Shown: positions 1 through 9,793, counted from the first letter of the stretch. The stretch is DNA of 64,000 bases from Hyphomicrobiales bacterium (GCA_025351165.1 JANXWK010000016.1:109918-173917); one strand, 5' to 3'. Program-made: numbers and translations. Notes: generated by a model not told the origin, from the sequence alone.

Positions 1-604
1 TTGCGGCTGCATTAAGCGCAATAAACGGGCCGGAGCTTCTGGCAGAGGCAGCATGTAGCGTACGGGCAGTCAGCTCTTTACCTGTACCAGAAGCACCTGA
101 AATAAGCACACGCGCATTGGTTGGTGCAACACGCTCAATTTGCCCGCGCAGATTATTGACAACCGAAGATGAACCAATAATTTTATCAGTTTGCCCAGAC
201 TTGGTTTTAAGCTCTTTGATCTCCCGTTTAAGACTTGCAGCTTCCAAAGCCCGCTGCGCTACTAAAATCAGACGATCAACCTTGAATGGCTTTTCAATAA
301 AATCATAGGCCCCTTTGCGTATAGCCGCGACAGCTGTTTCAATATTTCCGTGGCCTGAAATCATGACAACCGCAAGATCAGGGTGCAGCTTTTTAATAAC
401 TTCCAGCAGCTGTAACCCATCCATCTTGCTCCCCTGAAGCCAGATGTCTAAAAAAACAAGCTGAGGACGGCGCTTGCGGATTTCTTCCAGCGCCTCATCT
501 GCCCCCCCTGCAATACGCGTTTTATAGCCCTCATCCTGCAATATGCCGGAGACAAGCTCCCGAATATCAGCTTCATCATCAATGATCAGTATATCAGCAT
601 TCAT
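1..604 (-). CDS. ntrX: Nitrogen regulation response regulator NtrX (partial, C-terminus cut by window edge)
   Basis: The visible 201 residues form a receiver domain with acidic residues D9/D10, phospho-acceptor D53 (motif FLDIWL) and K105 (EKPFK). The start of a sigma-54 AAA+ domain follows, with Walker A GASGTGKE near residue 170. The remaining AAA+ part and the DNA-binding helix-turn-helix lie beyond the left edge. The ATG overlaps the stop of the upstream ntrY by 4 bases (ATGA), so the two are translationally coupled. As a family, NtrX is phosphorylated by NtrY and acts on sigma-54 and other promoters in nitrogen, redox and envelope control. The partner kinase and the domain order make NtrX more likely than NtrC or DctD. 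Confidence 0.93.
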   Translation of the reverse strand, partial: MNADILIIDDEADIRELVSGILQDEGYKTRIAGGADEALEEIRKRRPQLVFLDIWLQGSKMDGLQLLEVIKKLHPDLAVVMISGHGNIETAVAAIRKGAYDFIEKPFKVDRLILVAQRALEAASLKREIKELKTKSGQTDKIIGSSSVVNNLRGQIERVAPTNARVLISGASGTGKELTARTLHAASARSSGPFIALNAAA

Positions 605-2856
605 CTGCGTTCATCCAAGTGTAGTTTTGAGGAGGTTAAATCCAGTTTAGGAAACCATAATCTGACACAGGCACCAAAGCCACCCTGCCCGTTAGGCAAC
701 CCATCCAGTAGCTCAATGCCTCCGCCATGTTCTTCAAATATTTTTGCAACAATTGGCAGACCAAGTCCTGTGCCGCCTTCTCTGGTTGTCATATAAGGTT
801 CAAGCAACCTGCGCCTGTTTTCTATTGGGAAACCTTTACCATTATCAGCAACCTCGAATATAATATTTCCATTCTGCATTGCGCTTAGGCTAAGCTTCAC
901 TAGGCCTGAGCCACGCTGAATGTTTGGCAGCTCACTTATACCCTCCGTGGCATTTTTTAAAACATTGGTCAGCGCCTGACTGATGAGCCTGCGGTCAAAC
1001 TTAACAGTTAGGGCATCATGAGGCAGATCATCTTCAAAATTTACATCTGGATAGCCAATTCGGCTCAAAAATAATACTTGCCTTGTACATTCAACCAGAT
1101 TTTCATCTCCAAGCTGAGGTTTCGGCATACGTGCAAAGGAAGAAAATTCATCAACCATGCGTTTGATATCGTCAACCTGACGGATAATCGTGTCGGTACA
1201 TTGGTCAAAAATCTCACGGTCTTCTACAATCATCTTGCCATATTTGCGTTTCAGTCGTTCAGCAGAAAGCTGGATTGGCGTGAGTGGATTTTTAATTTCA
1301 TGCGCAATCCGCCTTGCCACATCTGCCCAGGCAGAGGTACGCTGCGCCTGTACAAGATCGCTTATATCATCCAGCGTAACCACAAACCCTCGTGCCCCTC
1401 CAGCGGCCTGTTCACTGGTTACGCGCACGTTCAGCGTCTGCTCTTCTCCCCCGCGCAGCACGCTTATCTGCCCCTGAATCAGTTTTTGGCGACCATTAAG
1501 GGCATCCTGCACCAGCAATTGGATAGACGGAAGAATCTCAGCCAGTTTCAGGCCTGTTGAAGTAGTAGAGCCAGAGGCTAGAAGCGCGTCTGCAACTGGA
1601 TTTGTAACAGTTATGCGCCCCTGCTCGTCCAGCCCTATAACGCCTGCAGGAACACCAGACAGGACTGCCTCGGTAAAGCGGCGGCGCTTGTCAATGACCT
1701 GCGTGGCATTGGTTATTTTATTGTGCTGTCCGCGCAATTCTGATGTCATTTTGTTGAATGTAGTGCCAAGATGGGCAAGGTCGCCATCAATCCTGCGTAC
1801 AGGCACCTGCGCATAGTAATTGCCAGAGGCCACTTCATCTGTTGCATGAATAAGCCGCCTGATGGGTGTGACCAAACGGTTTGCAAAATTCAGGCCTAGC
1901 CATGTGGCAACCAGCAGTAATATCAGTGCAATCAACGCATACATGCTCATGAAGTCAATCTGGCGTACCTCACGTACAAGTTCCAGCCTCTGATATTCAT
2001 CTATTGCGGCTGAAGAATTTCGAAAAAATTCATTTGTCAGCGGATCAACAGCACGTGTCACAAGAAGATAGCCAGAAGACAGATTACTAAGCTTACGCAC
2101 AGAGCGCAGCGAACTTCCAGCAGTTAAGGTTGGACAGGCTGGACGTTCAGACTCAGCAACTTCAATTTCCAGCGGCGTTGGTGGATCTGGGTTTTCAAAC
2201 CCATTGTTTAAAATGCCCTGAACAAGGCTGCCATCCGCTTTGACCACAGAGGCATAACCAAATTGTTGTGCCACAACACGCGATAATATGAACTGCACAA
2301 AATATGCGCGATCCTCATCAAAAAGACTTTTTTGCGAACCCGTGCGAACCTTGATGGAAACAAACCTGTCTATGTCAGAGGCAATACTGGCAGCATCGCG
2401 CTGCAAGCTGACACACTGAAGATCAACAAAAGCACGAGCAAAGCTGGAGGAGCTTTCAACAACTGAACGTATGGGGCCAAAAAACCATGGTTGTAAGGCG
2501 CGATCCAACGTTATTGAGGCAACAACAGCCACAAGTATGGCAGGCAGGGCCGCAACAAGTGAGAACAGTCCAACCATTGTTGCGTGAAGGCGGGATCCTG
2601 CCTGGCCAGAGCGCCTTGCCCGCAGAACATTACGCGTTTCAATTGCCACAATGAGAAAAAGAACAAAAATCAGCAAGGAATTAGCCAGAAGCAGCCCATA
2701 GACAACCTCACGCGTTGGCACAATCGGCGTGATACCACCAATAATTAAGAAACTTGCCAGGCCAGATAACAGCGCCAGAACGACAGTTACAGACCCGGTA
2801 AAACCCGTACGCCTCTCAGGGTCCTGAAGAATCGGCTGTATTATGCTACTATTCAA
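601..2856 (-). CDS. ntrY: Nitrogen regulation sensor histidine kinase NtrY
   Basis: Inner-membrane histidine kinase of 751 residues, the usual NtrY length. Hydrophobic helices lie near residues 20-42, 50-70 and 95-120, followed by a periplasmic region of about 190 residues and a further helix near 305-325. Then come HAMP (about 325-380), PAS (about 390-490), HisKA with phospho-acceptor His519 in the motif AHEIKNPLTPIQ, and a C-terminal HATPase with DNGKGF and GTGLGLPI boxes. It is expected to phosphorylate the adjacent NtrX. The two genes overlap by 4 bases and ntrY comes first. No ntrBC genes accompany the pair here. Confidence 0.95.
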   Translation of the reverse strand: MNSSIIQPILQDPERRTGFTGSVTVVLALLSGLASFLIIGGITPIVPTREVVYGLLLANSLLIFVLFLIVAIETRNVLRARRSGQAGSRLHATMVGLFSLVAALPAILVAVVASITLDRALQPWFFGPIRSVVESSSSFARAFVDLQCVSLQRDAASIASDIDRFVSIKVRTGSQKSLFDEDRAYFVQFILSRVVAQQFGYASVVKADGSLVQGILNNGFENPDPPTPLEIEVAESERPACPTLTAGSSLRSVRKLSNLSSGYLLVTRAVDPLTNEFFRNSSAAIDEYQRLELVREVRQIDFMSMYALIALILLLVATWLGLNFANRLVTPIRRLIHATDEVASGNYYAQVPVRRIDGDLAHLGTTFNKMTSELRGQHNKITNATQVIDKRRRFTEAVLSGVPAGVIGLDEQGRITVTNPVADALLASGSTTSTGLKLAEILPSIQLLVQDALNGRQKLIQGQISVLRGGEEQTLNVRVTSEQAAGGARGFVVTLDDISDLVQAQRTSAWADVARRIAHEIKNPLTPIQLSAERLKRKYGKMIVEDREIFDQCTDTIIRQVDDIKRMVDEFSSFARMPKPQLGDENLVECTRQVLFLSRIGYPDVNFEDDLPHDALTVKFDRRLISQALTNVLKNATEGISELPNIQRGSGLVKLSLSAMQNGNIIFEVADNGKGFPIENRRRLLEPYMTTREGGTGLGLPIVAKIFEEHGGGIELLDGLPNGQGGFGACVRLWFPKLDLTSSKLHLDERR

Positions 2857-2937
2857 TTGTTCAGCACCTGCGTGATTCTACATGTTCTATGAGATTTATT
2901 TATCACAGTGTTGTGTTATTGCACCAACAATATTATT

Positions 2938-3564
2938 TTATTCACCCTTGCCAAACTTGATCACATTCGAATCCTTACCCCTGTAGATTACAAGTGGAGT
3001 TTCTGTTGGGCGAGCAGTGAGCCTGAAAGATGAAGGATCTCGACCATTTGCAAGCGCTGTAAGCGTCTGGCCAACCACCTCATGAAAACGCGGCGGTCCA
3101 GAAACAGAAATGAGCTTGTTTCCCTGCGCAGGCTTGAGTGTAAACCGTGAAGTTGAAAGCCCCTGTCTCTCAAGCTCTTTTTTTAACGTGGCATACGGTA
3201 CATCTTCAATTTTCATAAACCGTGTTACAGTTTCGGTTTCTGGTGTAAAATATAGTGCAAGACCATCATAATACCAGTCAATTGAATATTGTCTGGTAAG
3301 CGAATCAATAAAATCACGCGGGCTTGATGTTGAAACTGCCCCAGTTACTTTTTGCGTCAAGGCAGCACTGATGACAGTCTTGAACTTTGTATTCGTGCCA
3401 AATTCCTGAAGAACCTGCCCAAGCTCCTGATCTTTTATGATATAGGGATAGGGCATAGAACCAAAATCAGGATCCTCTGCATAAACAGCACTGTGCAATA
3501 TGCCTCCCAAAATAAAGGCAAGCACTATGGGTCTAAGCTTGTATCTGCAAAAAAACTGGGCCAT
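2938..3564 (-). CDS. NolW-like protein: isolated N0/N1 domains of a type III secretion secretin
   Basis: A 208-residue protein with a signal peptide (hydrophobic residues about 11-28, cleavage probably after VYA). The body matches the periplasmic N-domains of SctC/HrcC/YscC secretins: an N0 segment (about 40-110) ending in the hallmark SIDWYYDGLALYF, then an N1-like segment (about 113-170) with VSGPPR. It stops before any membrane-spanning secretin domain. In rhizobia the type III secretin is naturally split, and the N-terminal piece is the separate protein NolW; this looks like that arrangement. No other injectisome gene is nearby. It lies 81 bases upstream of ntrY on the same strand, and could be a remnant or part of an unlinked system. 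Confidence 0.75.
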   Translation of the reverse strand: MAQFFCRYKLRPIVLAFILGGILHSAVYAEDPDFGSMPYPYIIKDQELGQVLQEFGTNTKFKTVISAALTQKVTGAVSTSSPRDFIDSLTRQYSIDWYYDGLALYFTPETETVTRFMKIEDVPYATLKKELERQGLSTSRFTLKPAQGNKLISVSGPPRFHEVVGQTLTALANGRDPSSFRLTARPTETPLVIYRGKDSNVIKFGKGE

Positions 3565-3677
3565 GTTGAGTGAGCTTATAGTTAAAAAATGTGAAATTTA
3601 TTAATAGGCTCAATTTAGCTTATCCTTGATACAAAAAATTCATAGCATGAGAAATAAATTTTAAGTACATTGGCAGA

Positions 3678-4055
3678 ATGAACCAAAATGTACCAACAAT
3701 CATATTCGTTTGCACAACATGTAGATCCGCAGGTGAAGCATTTGAACCAGAGACAGGCCGCTCCGGCTTTAAATTCTACGAAGCGCTTAAACACGCAATA
3801 GATGCCGATAAACGCTTTAAAATCCAGCCTGTTGAGTGCCTTAGTTCCTGCGATAAAAGCTGTAATGTGACATTTGCTGCTAAAAACAAATGGTCATACG
3901 GGTTTAGCGGGCTTGACGCCCTAAGCCAGACGCAGGATGTGATTGATGTTGCAAAACTTCATTACGAAACACCAGATGGTGTTATCCCCTGGTTTGAGCG
4001 TCCAGAATCAATTCGGACAAAATCCACTAGTCGAACGCCTCCCTTGCCTACATGA
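3678..4055 (+). CDS. DUF1636 family metal/iron-sulfur-binding protein
   Basis: A 125-residue cytosolic protein. Cys12 and Cys15 (CTTC) plus Cys54, Cys58 and Cys62 (ECLSSCDKSC) form the cysteine set expected for the thioredoxin-like ferredoxin fold of DUF1636. Family members often lie near cobalamin or metal metabolism genes, but no such neighbour exists here, so the function is unknown. It is divergent from the NolW-like gene and precedes pyrB. The C-terminal 15 residues are Ser/Thr/Pro-rich and probably disordered. Confidence 0.75.
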   Translation: MNQNVPTIIFVCTTCRSAGEAFEPETGRSGFKFYEALKHAIDADKRFKIQPVECLSSCDKSCNVTFAAKNKWSYGFSGLDALSQTQDVIDVAKLHYETPDGVIPWFERPESIRTKSTSRTPPLPT

Positions 4056-4125
4056 GGTCTGCCTAAATAAGTTACGCGTACCCCTTGGCAATAAGCTGAA
4101 TAGCGGTTAAGAATTTTGTCTTGAT

Positions 4126-5076
4126 ATGACAGCCATCATAAACCCTTACGCTTTCAAACGCCGCCACCTGCTTGGCATTGAAGGCCTTAACCGCCCGGAA
4201 ATTGAATCTTTGCTCGACATGGCAGAGGAAGCCGTTCTGGTCTCCCGCCAGGTTGAAAAGAAAAAAACAACATTGCGTGGGCGCACGCAGATCAATCTGT
4301 TTTTTGAACCCTCAACACGTACCCAGGCTTCATTCGAACTAGCTGGTAAACGCTTAGGCGCGGATGTCATGAATATGTCTGTGGCTTCAAGCTCTGTCAA
4401 AAAAGGCGAAACCCTGATTGACACTGCCATGACGCTGAACGCCATGCGGCCTGACATTATCGTTGTGCGCCATTCTGCTGCTGGCGCTGTGGAACTGCTT
4501 GCACGCAAGGTGGACTGTTCTGTCGTCAATGCTGGTGACGGCGCACATGAACACCCAACGCAAGCTTTGCTGGATGCCCTCACCATACGTCGCAACAAAG
4601 GTAAAATTGAAGGGCTGGTTGTTGCCATCTGCGGCGATGTTTTACACTCGCGTGTGGCACGCTCCAATATGTTGTGCCTGGCACAATTGGGCGCACGTGT
4701 ACGTTTGGTAGGGCCACCCACATTATTGCCGGCAGGCCTTGCAGAACTTGGCTTTGAAACTTTTACCAACATGAAGCAGGGTCTTAAAGGCGCTGACATC
4801 ATCATGATGCTGCGTTTGCAGCGTGAGCGCATGAATGGTGGATTTATTCCCTCAAGTAGAGAGTATTTCCGCTATTTTGGATTGGACCAGGAAAAGCTCA
4901 GCTTTGCCAAGCCAGATGCTCTGGTCATGCATCCAGGGCCTATGAACCGAGGCGTGGAAATTGACAGCACTGTTGCAGATGGTGCCCAGTCCCTCATACG
5001 TGAGCAAGTGGAAATGGGCGTTGCCGTACGCATGGCTGTGTTGGAGGCTTTGGCCAAAAGCCTGCCAGATGAATGA
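4126..5076 (+). CDS. pyrB: Aspartate carbamoyltransferase catalytic subunit
   Basis: Forms N-carbamoyl-L-aspartate from carbamoyl phosphate and L-aspartate, the first committed step of pyrimidine synthesis. At 316 residues it is of normal length. The carbamoyl-phosphate loop FFEPSTRTQ, the [10 protein letters not shown] motif and the aspartate-site region [11 protein letters not shown] are all present. No regulatory pyrI is seen. It overlaps the downstream dihydroorotase-like gene by 4 bases (ATGA), so the two products are probably made in fixed proportion. In several bacteria PyrB assembles with an inactive dihydroorotase-like partner, and the neighbour fits that role. Confidence 0.97.
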   Translation: MTAIINPYAFKRRHLLGIEGLNRPEIESLLDMAEEAVLVSRQVEKKKTTLRGRTQINLFFEPSTRTQASFELAGKRLGADVMNMSVASSSVKKGETLIDTAMTLNAMRPDIIVVRHSAAGAVELLARKVDCSVVNAGDGAHEHPTQALLDALTIRRNKGKIEGLVVAICGDVLHSRVARSNMLCLAQLGARVRLVGPPTLLPAGLAELGFETFTNMKQGLKGADIIMMLRLQRERMNGGFIPSSREYFRYFGLDQEKLSFAKPDALVMHPGPMNRGVEIDSTVADGAQSLIREQVEMGVAVRMAVLEALAKSLPDE

Positions 5077-6392
5077 GAACAAAACCTATGCCTGATATAC
5101 ACGCCCCCTCCATACTGCTCCACAATGCCCGCCTTGTTGATCCATCAAACGGGCGGGATGAAATGGGTGGGATATTGATTGAAAATGGCTTTATTACTGA
5201 TATTGGCACGCATTTAACAGCGAAATCAGTCTTTGAAGGCGTTCGAACTCATAATTGCAAAGGCAATGTCATTGCGCCTGGTCTTGTTGACATGCGTGCT
5301 TTTATTGGTGAGCCAGGCGCTGAATACCGTGAAACAATTCGCACAGCGAGTGAAGCGGCAGCACGAGGGGGTGTTACCACAATTATCTGTATGCCAAACA
5401 CAACACCGCCCATTGATGATCCAGCGGTGGTGGATTTTTTAATGCGGCGGGCACGTGATACAAGCCTTGTTAACATACATCCAGCCGCAGCTCTCACCAA
5501 AGGCCTGCACGGCAAGGAGATGACTGAAATCGGCCTGTTGAAAGAGGCAGGAGCAGTTGCCTTTACCGATGGCATAAAATCAGTAACCAATGCTCAGGTT
5601 CTGCGCCGTGCACTTGTCTATGCCAAAATATTTGATGCACTGATTATCCACCATCTTGAAGATCCAGATCTAGTAGGTGATGGCGTCATGAATGAGGGCG
5701 AATTTGCCTCACGCCTTGGCCTGCTTGGCATACCACTTGAAGCAGAAACCACTATACTTGAGCGTGATATGCGCCTCGTGCGCCTTACAAAAGGGTGCTA
5801 TCATGCAAGCGTGATCTCATGTGCAGATAGCGCTCATATTGTGGCAAAGGCAAAATTGGAAGGGTTGAATGTCACTGCTGGCACATCCATCAACCATTTA
5901 ACGCTCAACGAAAATGATATTGGTCAATACCGGACATTTTTGAAGCTCTCTCCGCCCTTGCGGCTTGAATCAGACAGGCAGGCGCTTGTTGCAGCCTTGG
6001 CAGAGGGCAGTATTGATGTCATTGTGTCGGATCACAATCCGCAGGATGTTGAGACAAAACGCCAGCCTTTTTCAGAAAGTGCGGATGGCGCAGTTGGTTT
6101 AGAGACTATGCTGAGCGCTGGCCTACGACTTGTTAATGATGAATCAGTTTCATTGCATTGTCTCTTGAAAGCCATGTCAACAAGTCCTGCAAGACTTCTT
6201 GGCCTAAAAGGGGGCACGCTAGATGTTGGCTCACCTGCTGACTTAATTGAGATTGATCTTGATATGCCATGGGTAGTAGACGCTGCGTCCCTTAAATCAA
6301 AAGCCAAGAATACGCCTTTTGATGATGCACGGCTTACAGGACGGGTGATAACAACTCTTGTTGCAGGGCGTGTTGTTTATGCCTACAGTTAA
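5073..6392 (+). CDS. Dihydroorotase-like protein, probably catalytically inactive (PyrX/PyrC' type)
   Basis: A 439-residue amidohydrolase-fold protein of the class I dihydroorotase family. The strand-1 metal motif, normally PGxxDxHxHxREPG, reads [14 protein letters not shown] near residues 68-82, so both metal-binding histidines are replaced by Arg and Phe. The later His in IIHHLED and the Asp in IVSDHNPQ remain. Loss of the HxH pair is known from non-catalytic PyrX/PyrC' subunits that serve as structural partners of PyrB. The 4-base overlap with pyrB supports such a complex. A separate active dihydroorotase should exist elsewhere. The start could also be the ATG at 5088. Confidence 0.85.
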   Translation: MRTKPMPDIHAPSILLHNARLVDPSNGRDEMGGILIENGFITDIGTHLTAKSVFEGVRTHNCKGNVIAPGLVDMRAFIGEPGAEYRETIRTASEAAARGGVTTIICMPNTTPPIDDPAVVDFLMRRARDTSLVNIHPAAALTKGLHGKEMTEIGLLKEAGAVAFTDGIKSVTNAQVLRRALVYAKIFDALIIHHLEDPDLVGDGVMNEGEFASRLGLLGIPLEAETTILERDMRLVRLTKGCYHASVISCADSAHIVAKAKLEGLNVTAGTSINHLTLNENDIGQYRTFLKLSPPLRLESDRQALVAALAEGSIDVIVSDHNPQDVETKRQPFSESADGAVGLETMLSAGLRLVNDESVSLHCLLKAMSTSPARLLGLKGGTLDVGSPADLIEIDLDMPWVVDAASLKSKAKNTPFDDARLTGRVITTLVAGRVVYAYS

Positions 6393-6426
6393 CGCAACGT
6401 CACATATGTAAAACTGAGTACACCAA

Positions 6427-7053
6427 TTGCAAGCTACCCTTGTTGAAATGTTGAGTTATACGCCCCTATGGATATTGCTGATAGCTTTTCTTATAGGTTA
6501 TGGCCTGGGATCCATTCCTTTTGGCCTTCTTCTTACAAAAGCTGCTGGCACACCAAACCTGCGGGAAATTGGATCTGGCAATATCGGTGCAACAAATGTT
6601 TTACGCACTGGCCGTAAGGATTTGGCTATAGCAACACTTATTCTGGACATGCTAAAAGGCACATTGGCTGTGTATCTTGTTGGCTCAATAGGAACGCCTT
6701 TGATTGCACTGACCGCAGGACTGGGTGCGTTTTGTGGCCATTTATTTCCTGTCTGGCTTGGCTTTAGAGGCGGTAAGGGAGTGGCAACTTTTTTAGGTGT
6801 GGCGCTTGGTTTTTACTGGCCAGCAGGTCTTGTATTTGCTGTTATCTGGCTTGCTCTTGCATATCTTAGCCATTTTTCATCCCTGTCCGCTTTATGTGCA
6901 AGCTTGAGTGTGCCCATGTCACTCTTGATTGCAAAACAGATACAGCCCGCGCTCTTCTTTATAATATTTGTAGGTCTTTTATGGTGGAAACACTGGCCTA
7001 ATCTGTTGCGACTTGCAAAAGGAACAGAACCTAAAATAGGAAAATCCAGCTGA
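6427..7053 (+). CDS. plsY: Acyl-phosphate:glycerol-3-phosphate acyltransferase
   Basis: Integral membrane enzyme that moves an acyl group from acyl-phosphate to glycerol-3-phosphate, the first step of phospholipid synthesis. The three PlsY motifs are visible: GSIPFGLLL, GSGNIGATNVLRTG and GFRGGKGVAT. Five hydrophobic segments fit the family fold. The listed start is a TTG; an ATG at 6448 would shorten the N-terminus by 7 residues and still keep the first membrane helix. The stop overlaps the dprA start (TGATG), indicating coupling. Confidence 0.93.
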   Translation: MQATLVEMLSYTPLWILLIAFLIGYGLGSIPFGLLLTKAAGTPNLREIGSGNIGATNVLRTGRKDLAIATLILDMLKGTLAVYLVGSIGTPLIALTAGLGAFCGHLFPVWLGFRGGKGVATFLGVALGFYWPAGLVFAVIWLALAYLSHFSSLSALCASLSVPMSLLIAKQIQPALFFIIFVGLLWWKHWPNLLRLAKGTEPKIGKSS

Positions 7054-8390
7054 TGAATGACCTGTTTACCCACTCATCGGCAAAGGTTTTTCCATCTGTA
7101 AAAAGTACCTTCTCCCCACAAGGCATCAAGCTTTCAGAGGCTCAGCGTCTTGACTGGCTACGGCTCTATCGTTCGGAAAATATTGGCCCTCGCACATTCC
7201 AGCACCTTATCAATAAATTTGGTGGTGCGGGTGCAGCGTTGGAGGCTCTGCCAACACTTGCCAAGCAAAATGGCAGAAAAATTACCATCTGCCCTCTGGC
7301 AGATGCAGAACGCGAGCTGGAAACAGCCAATCGTCACAATGCAGTTTTTATTGCACGCGGCGAGCCAGATTATCCAGCAGCTTTGGCAAATATTGAGGGT
7401 GGCCCACCCATTATTGCTGTTAAAGGCCGCCTGGAAATTTTCGCATCACCTTTTGTCGCGATTGTTGGCTCAAGAAATGCCTCTGCTGTTGGTATGAAAA
7501 TGGCTGAGATTTTAGCTAACAGCCTCAATGATGCTGGGTTTGCTATCAGCTCTGGTCTTGCACGTGGGATTGATACAAGAGCACATATGGCATCTTTGAG
7601 TTTTGGAACTGTAGCTGTATTGGCTGGTGGGTTGGATAAACCTTATCCACCTGAAAATATCAAACTGCTGGATGAGCTTATTGAGCGCGGCGCTGTAATC
7701 GCAGAAATGCCCTTTGGGTGGGAGCCGCGCGGGCGTGATTTTCCCCGTCGCAACCGTATAATTTCTGGCCTGGCTTATGGCACAGTTGTTGTGGAAGCTG
7801 CACGCAAATCTGGCTCGTTGATAACTGCTAAATTTGCGCTTGAGCAAAATCGTGAGGTTTTTGCGGTGCCAGGCTCTCCTCTTGATCCGCGCGCAGATGG
7901 TACCAACGATCTGATCCGCAATGGTGCCAGTCTGGTTACAAAGGCAGATGACATCATCGATATTCTTATGCCCATGATCCAAAATCCCATAATTCAAAAC
8001 GGCAGGTTATCAGAGCATAATTTTATGCAGGGCTACGGGGATTATACGCAAAACCCATTATTTGGCCATGATGAGAACTTGTGGGACGAACTGGATCTGC
8101 CCGAGATTACGAGTCCACCGCAAGTTAACATGCCTTTGGCAGATGCCTTTGAAGAGCACCCTCAAGCAATAGTGGATGAGTTGGATAGCGCCAGCCCACA
8201 GGCAAAACCAAAAACTTTACATCAGACAAGAGAGGAAATTACTGCACTTCTTGGCCCAACTCCGGTTGATATTGAAGAGCTGATCAGACTGTCCCAGGGT
8301 TCTGCACGCCAAATTCAAAGCGTTTTGCTGGACATGGAACTGGAAGGCCTGCTGGAACGACACGGCAGCAACCGTGTTTCACTCATATGA
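7053..8390 (+). CDS. dprA: DNA-processing protein DprA (Smf)
   Basis: A 445-residue DprA that binds single-stranded DNA and loads RecA during natural transformation. A helical N-terminal segment (about 25-105) precedes the Rossmann-like core (about 110-310). The core carries GSRNAS, SSGLARGID, GGLDKPYPPEN, FPRRNRIISGL and EAARKSGSLITA. A winged-helix DML1-type domain (about 385-445) closes the protein after a linker of about 70 variable residues. The plsY-dprA-topA order is common in alphaproteobacteria, but here topA is 7 kb away. Its presence does not by itself show competence. Confidence 0.95.
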   Translation: MNDLFTHSSAKVFPSVKSTFSPQGIKLSEAQRLDWLRLYRSENIGPRTFQHLINKFGGAGAALEALPTLAKQNGRKITICPLADAERELETANRHNAVFIARGEPDYPAALANIEGGPPIIAVKGRLEIFASPFVAIVGSRNASAVGMKMAEILANSLNDAGFAISSGLARGIDTRAHMASLSFGTVAVLAGGLDKPYPPENIKLLDELIERGAVIAEMPFGWEPRGRDFPRRNRIISGLAYGTVVVEAARKSGSLITAKFALEQNREVFAVPGSPLDPRADGTNDLIRNGASLVTKADDIIDILMPMIQNPIIQNGRLSEHNFMQGYGDYTQNPLFGHDENLWDELDLPEITSPPQVNMPLADAFEEHPQAIVDELDSASPQAKPKTLHQTREEITALLGPTPVDIEELIRLSQGSARQIQSVLLDMELEGLLERHGSNRVSLI

Positions 8391-8452
8391 TTTATGCATT
8401 CAGGCTGCATTCAGGGCCAAAATACTTTAATGTGCGTAAGGGAGTAAAGATA

Positions 8453-9175
8453 ATGAAATCATATTCAGTTTTAATTGCAGGTTTTATAGCATTTGCTGGT
8501 GCAGGCTTTACACCCTCCTCCAATTCATTTGCTGTCGAAATGCCATCTGCTAAGGATTTATCCGCAGTTGAAATTCCAGCAATCACTCTGGGTAACCAGT
8601 ACATGAACGAGTCCGAGTCGCTTAAATACCGCGATCAAGGCAAGCGGAAACGCAAGAAAAAGGGAAGACGCTACAAGCGTGTGTATAACAGCGACTACTA
8701 TGATCGTGAGACATATGTTGATCGCCGTTATGAATCTGTTCCAGCCCCTACCCCGTATTACGCACCCCCTGTTATTATCCAGCAGGAATATGGCTATGGT
8801 CGCGGCTATGGCGGCGGCCGCAATTACGGTGGTGGATACGAACGTAATTATGGTCGTGGTGAGGATTATGGCCGTGGCGAAAGAGCAAGACAAGGCAGAG
8901 AAGGCTATGGCAGAGAAGGCTATGCAAGGCCTCAATATCAGCAGCCTGCCCAGCCAGCACCTGTTCAGCCACAACCAAACTATCCACCAAGACAGATTTA
9001 TCAGGAAAGGCAGAATTATCAGCCTCCCCAGGTTGCACCTCCACCTGCCGCAATTGTACCTGTTCCAGCTGCACCAAGAGCTGTAGCACCTCCAGCATAT
9101 CAGGCTCCACGGCTTCCAGCACCCAATTCGCAGCCTCCAGGTGCTTTGCAGGATCCTGAAGCAGGACGTCGTTAA
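8453..9175 (+). CDS. Secreted basic, Gly/Tyr/Arg-rich and Pro/Gln-rich protein of unknown function
   Basis: From the ATG at 8453, preceded by an AAGGGAG ribosome site at 8438-8444, the product is 240 residues. A signal peptide (about 1-24, ending SFAVE) leads to a short region, a strongly basic stretch ([11 protein letters not shown]), a Gly/Tyr/Arg-rich segment with GYG and NYG repeats, and a Pro/Gln/Ala-rich tail. No catalytic motif is recognised. The same frame extends upstream to an ATG overlapping the dprA stop, but that start would put 22 non-signal residues before the signal peptide. It probably acts in the periplasm or cell surface as a structural or nucleic-acid/polyanion-binding protein; that is inference from composition. 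Confidence 0.7.
   Translation: MKSYSVLIAGFIAFAGAGFTPSSNSFAVEMPSAKDLSAVEIPAITLGNQYMNESESLKYRDQGKRKRKKKGRRYKRVYNSDYYDRETYVDRRYESVPAPTPYYAPPVIIQQEYGYGRGYGGGRNYGGGYERNYGRGEDYGRGERARQGREGYGREGYARPQYQQPAQPAPVQPQPNYPPRQIYQERQNYQPPQVAPPPAAIVPVPAAPRAVAPPAYQAPRLPAPNSQPPGALQDPEAGRR
8894..8923 (+). repeat. Perfect 15-bp tandem duplication inside the Gly/Tyr-rich gene
   Basis: The unit GGCAGAGAAGGCTAT occurs twice in a row, at 8894-8908 and 8909-8923. It encodes a repeated Gly-Arg-Glu-Gly-Tyr block in frame. It suggests length variation by slippage in the low-complexity region. Confidence 0.85.
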
Positions 9176-9666
9176 AAATTATGGTTTTTTATATGACGTA
9201 ATCTGTCAAGAGCACCTTGAAGAATGAATGCGGCGGCGGTGGAGTCAATCACTGCCTTTCGCTTTATACGGCTCAGATCAGCTTCAATTAAAATGCGTGT
9301 TGCAGCAACAGTGGACAGTCTTTCATCCCACATTAATACAGGCAAATCAGTTAAAGATGATAAAGAACGGATAAAAGCCCGTGTAGATTGTACACGGGGG
9401 CCCTCGCTTCCATCCATATTAAGGGGTAAGCCAATGACAAGTGCAACGACACCAAATTTTGTGGCCGTTTCAATTAGATCGGCCGCATCTATGGAGAATT
9501 TTTTCCGCTGGATAATTTTAAGGCTTGAAGCAATGCTGCGTTCAACATCAGATAAAGCCAAACCAATGGTTTTTGTGCCAAGATCAAGCCCAAGAAGCCG
9601 TCCTCGTGCATTCTCTGATAGGTGAAGCTTTTCAATAAGCTCTTCAAATGTGATAATTTGAGTCAT
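9172..9666 (-). CDS. ruvX: RuvX/YqgF family RNase H-fold nuclease (pre-16S rRNA maturation)
   Basis: A 164-residue RNase H-fold protein. The catalytic Asp is in [11 protein letters not shown] near residue 28, [10 protein letters not shown] is conserved, and the second and third acidic positions are in WDERLST and at the C-terminal [11 protein letters not shown]. In E. coli YqgF takes part in 5' maturation of 16S rRNA; a Holliday-junction role is older speculation. Its stop shares four bases (TTAA) with the stop of the convergent secreted-protein gene. The first 20 residues before the core are longer than in many homologues. Confidence 0.92.
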   Translation of the reverse strand: MTQIITFEELIEKLHLSENARGRLLGLDLGTKTIGLALSDVERSIASSLKIIQRKKFSIDAADLIETATKFGVVALVIGLPLNMDGSEGPRVQSTRAFIRSLSSLTDLPVLMWDERLSTVAATRILIEADLSRIKRKAVIDSTAAAFILQGALDRLRHIKNHNF

Positions 9667-9793
9667 AAGACGTTTAAAACCTGCGCTGTAAAAAACAGCT
9701 ATTGCATATTACTCAAATAAAATCTGGACTCTTTGCATTAAGGCTTGCATTTTTTATTCAGGAGTAGTTTAAGACATACAGGAATTGGTTTTG

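Noticed and set aside
4146..4832. Long open frame antisense to pyrB (228 codons)
   Set aside because: It lies entirely opposite a well-supported conserved enzyme, its translation is Arg/Ser-rich without family features, and it reflects codon bias of the sense gene.
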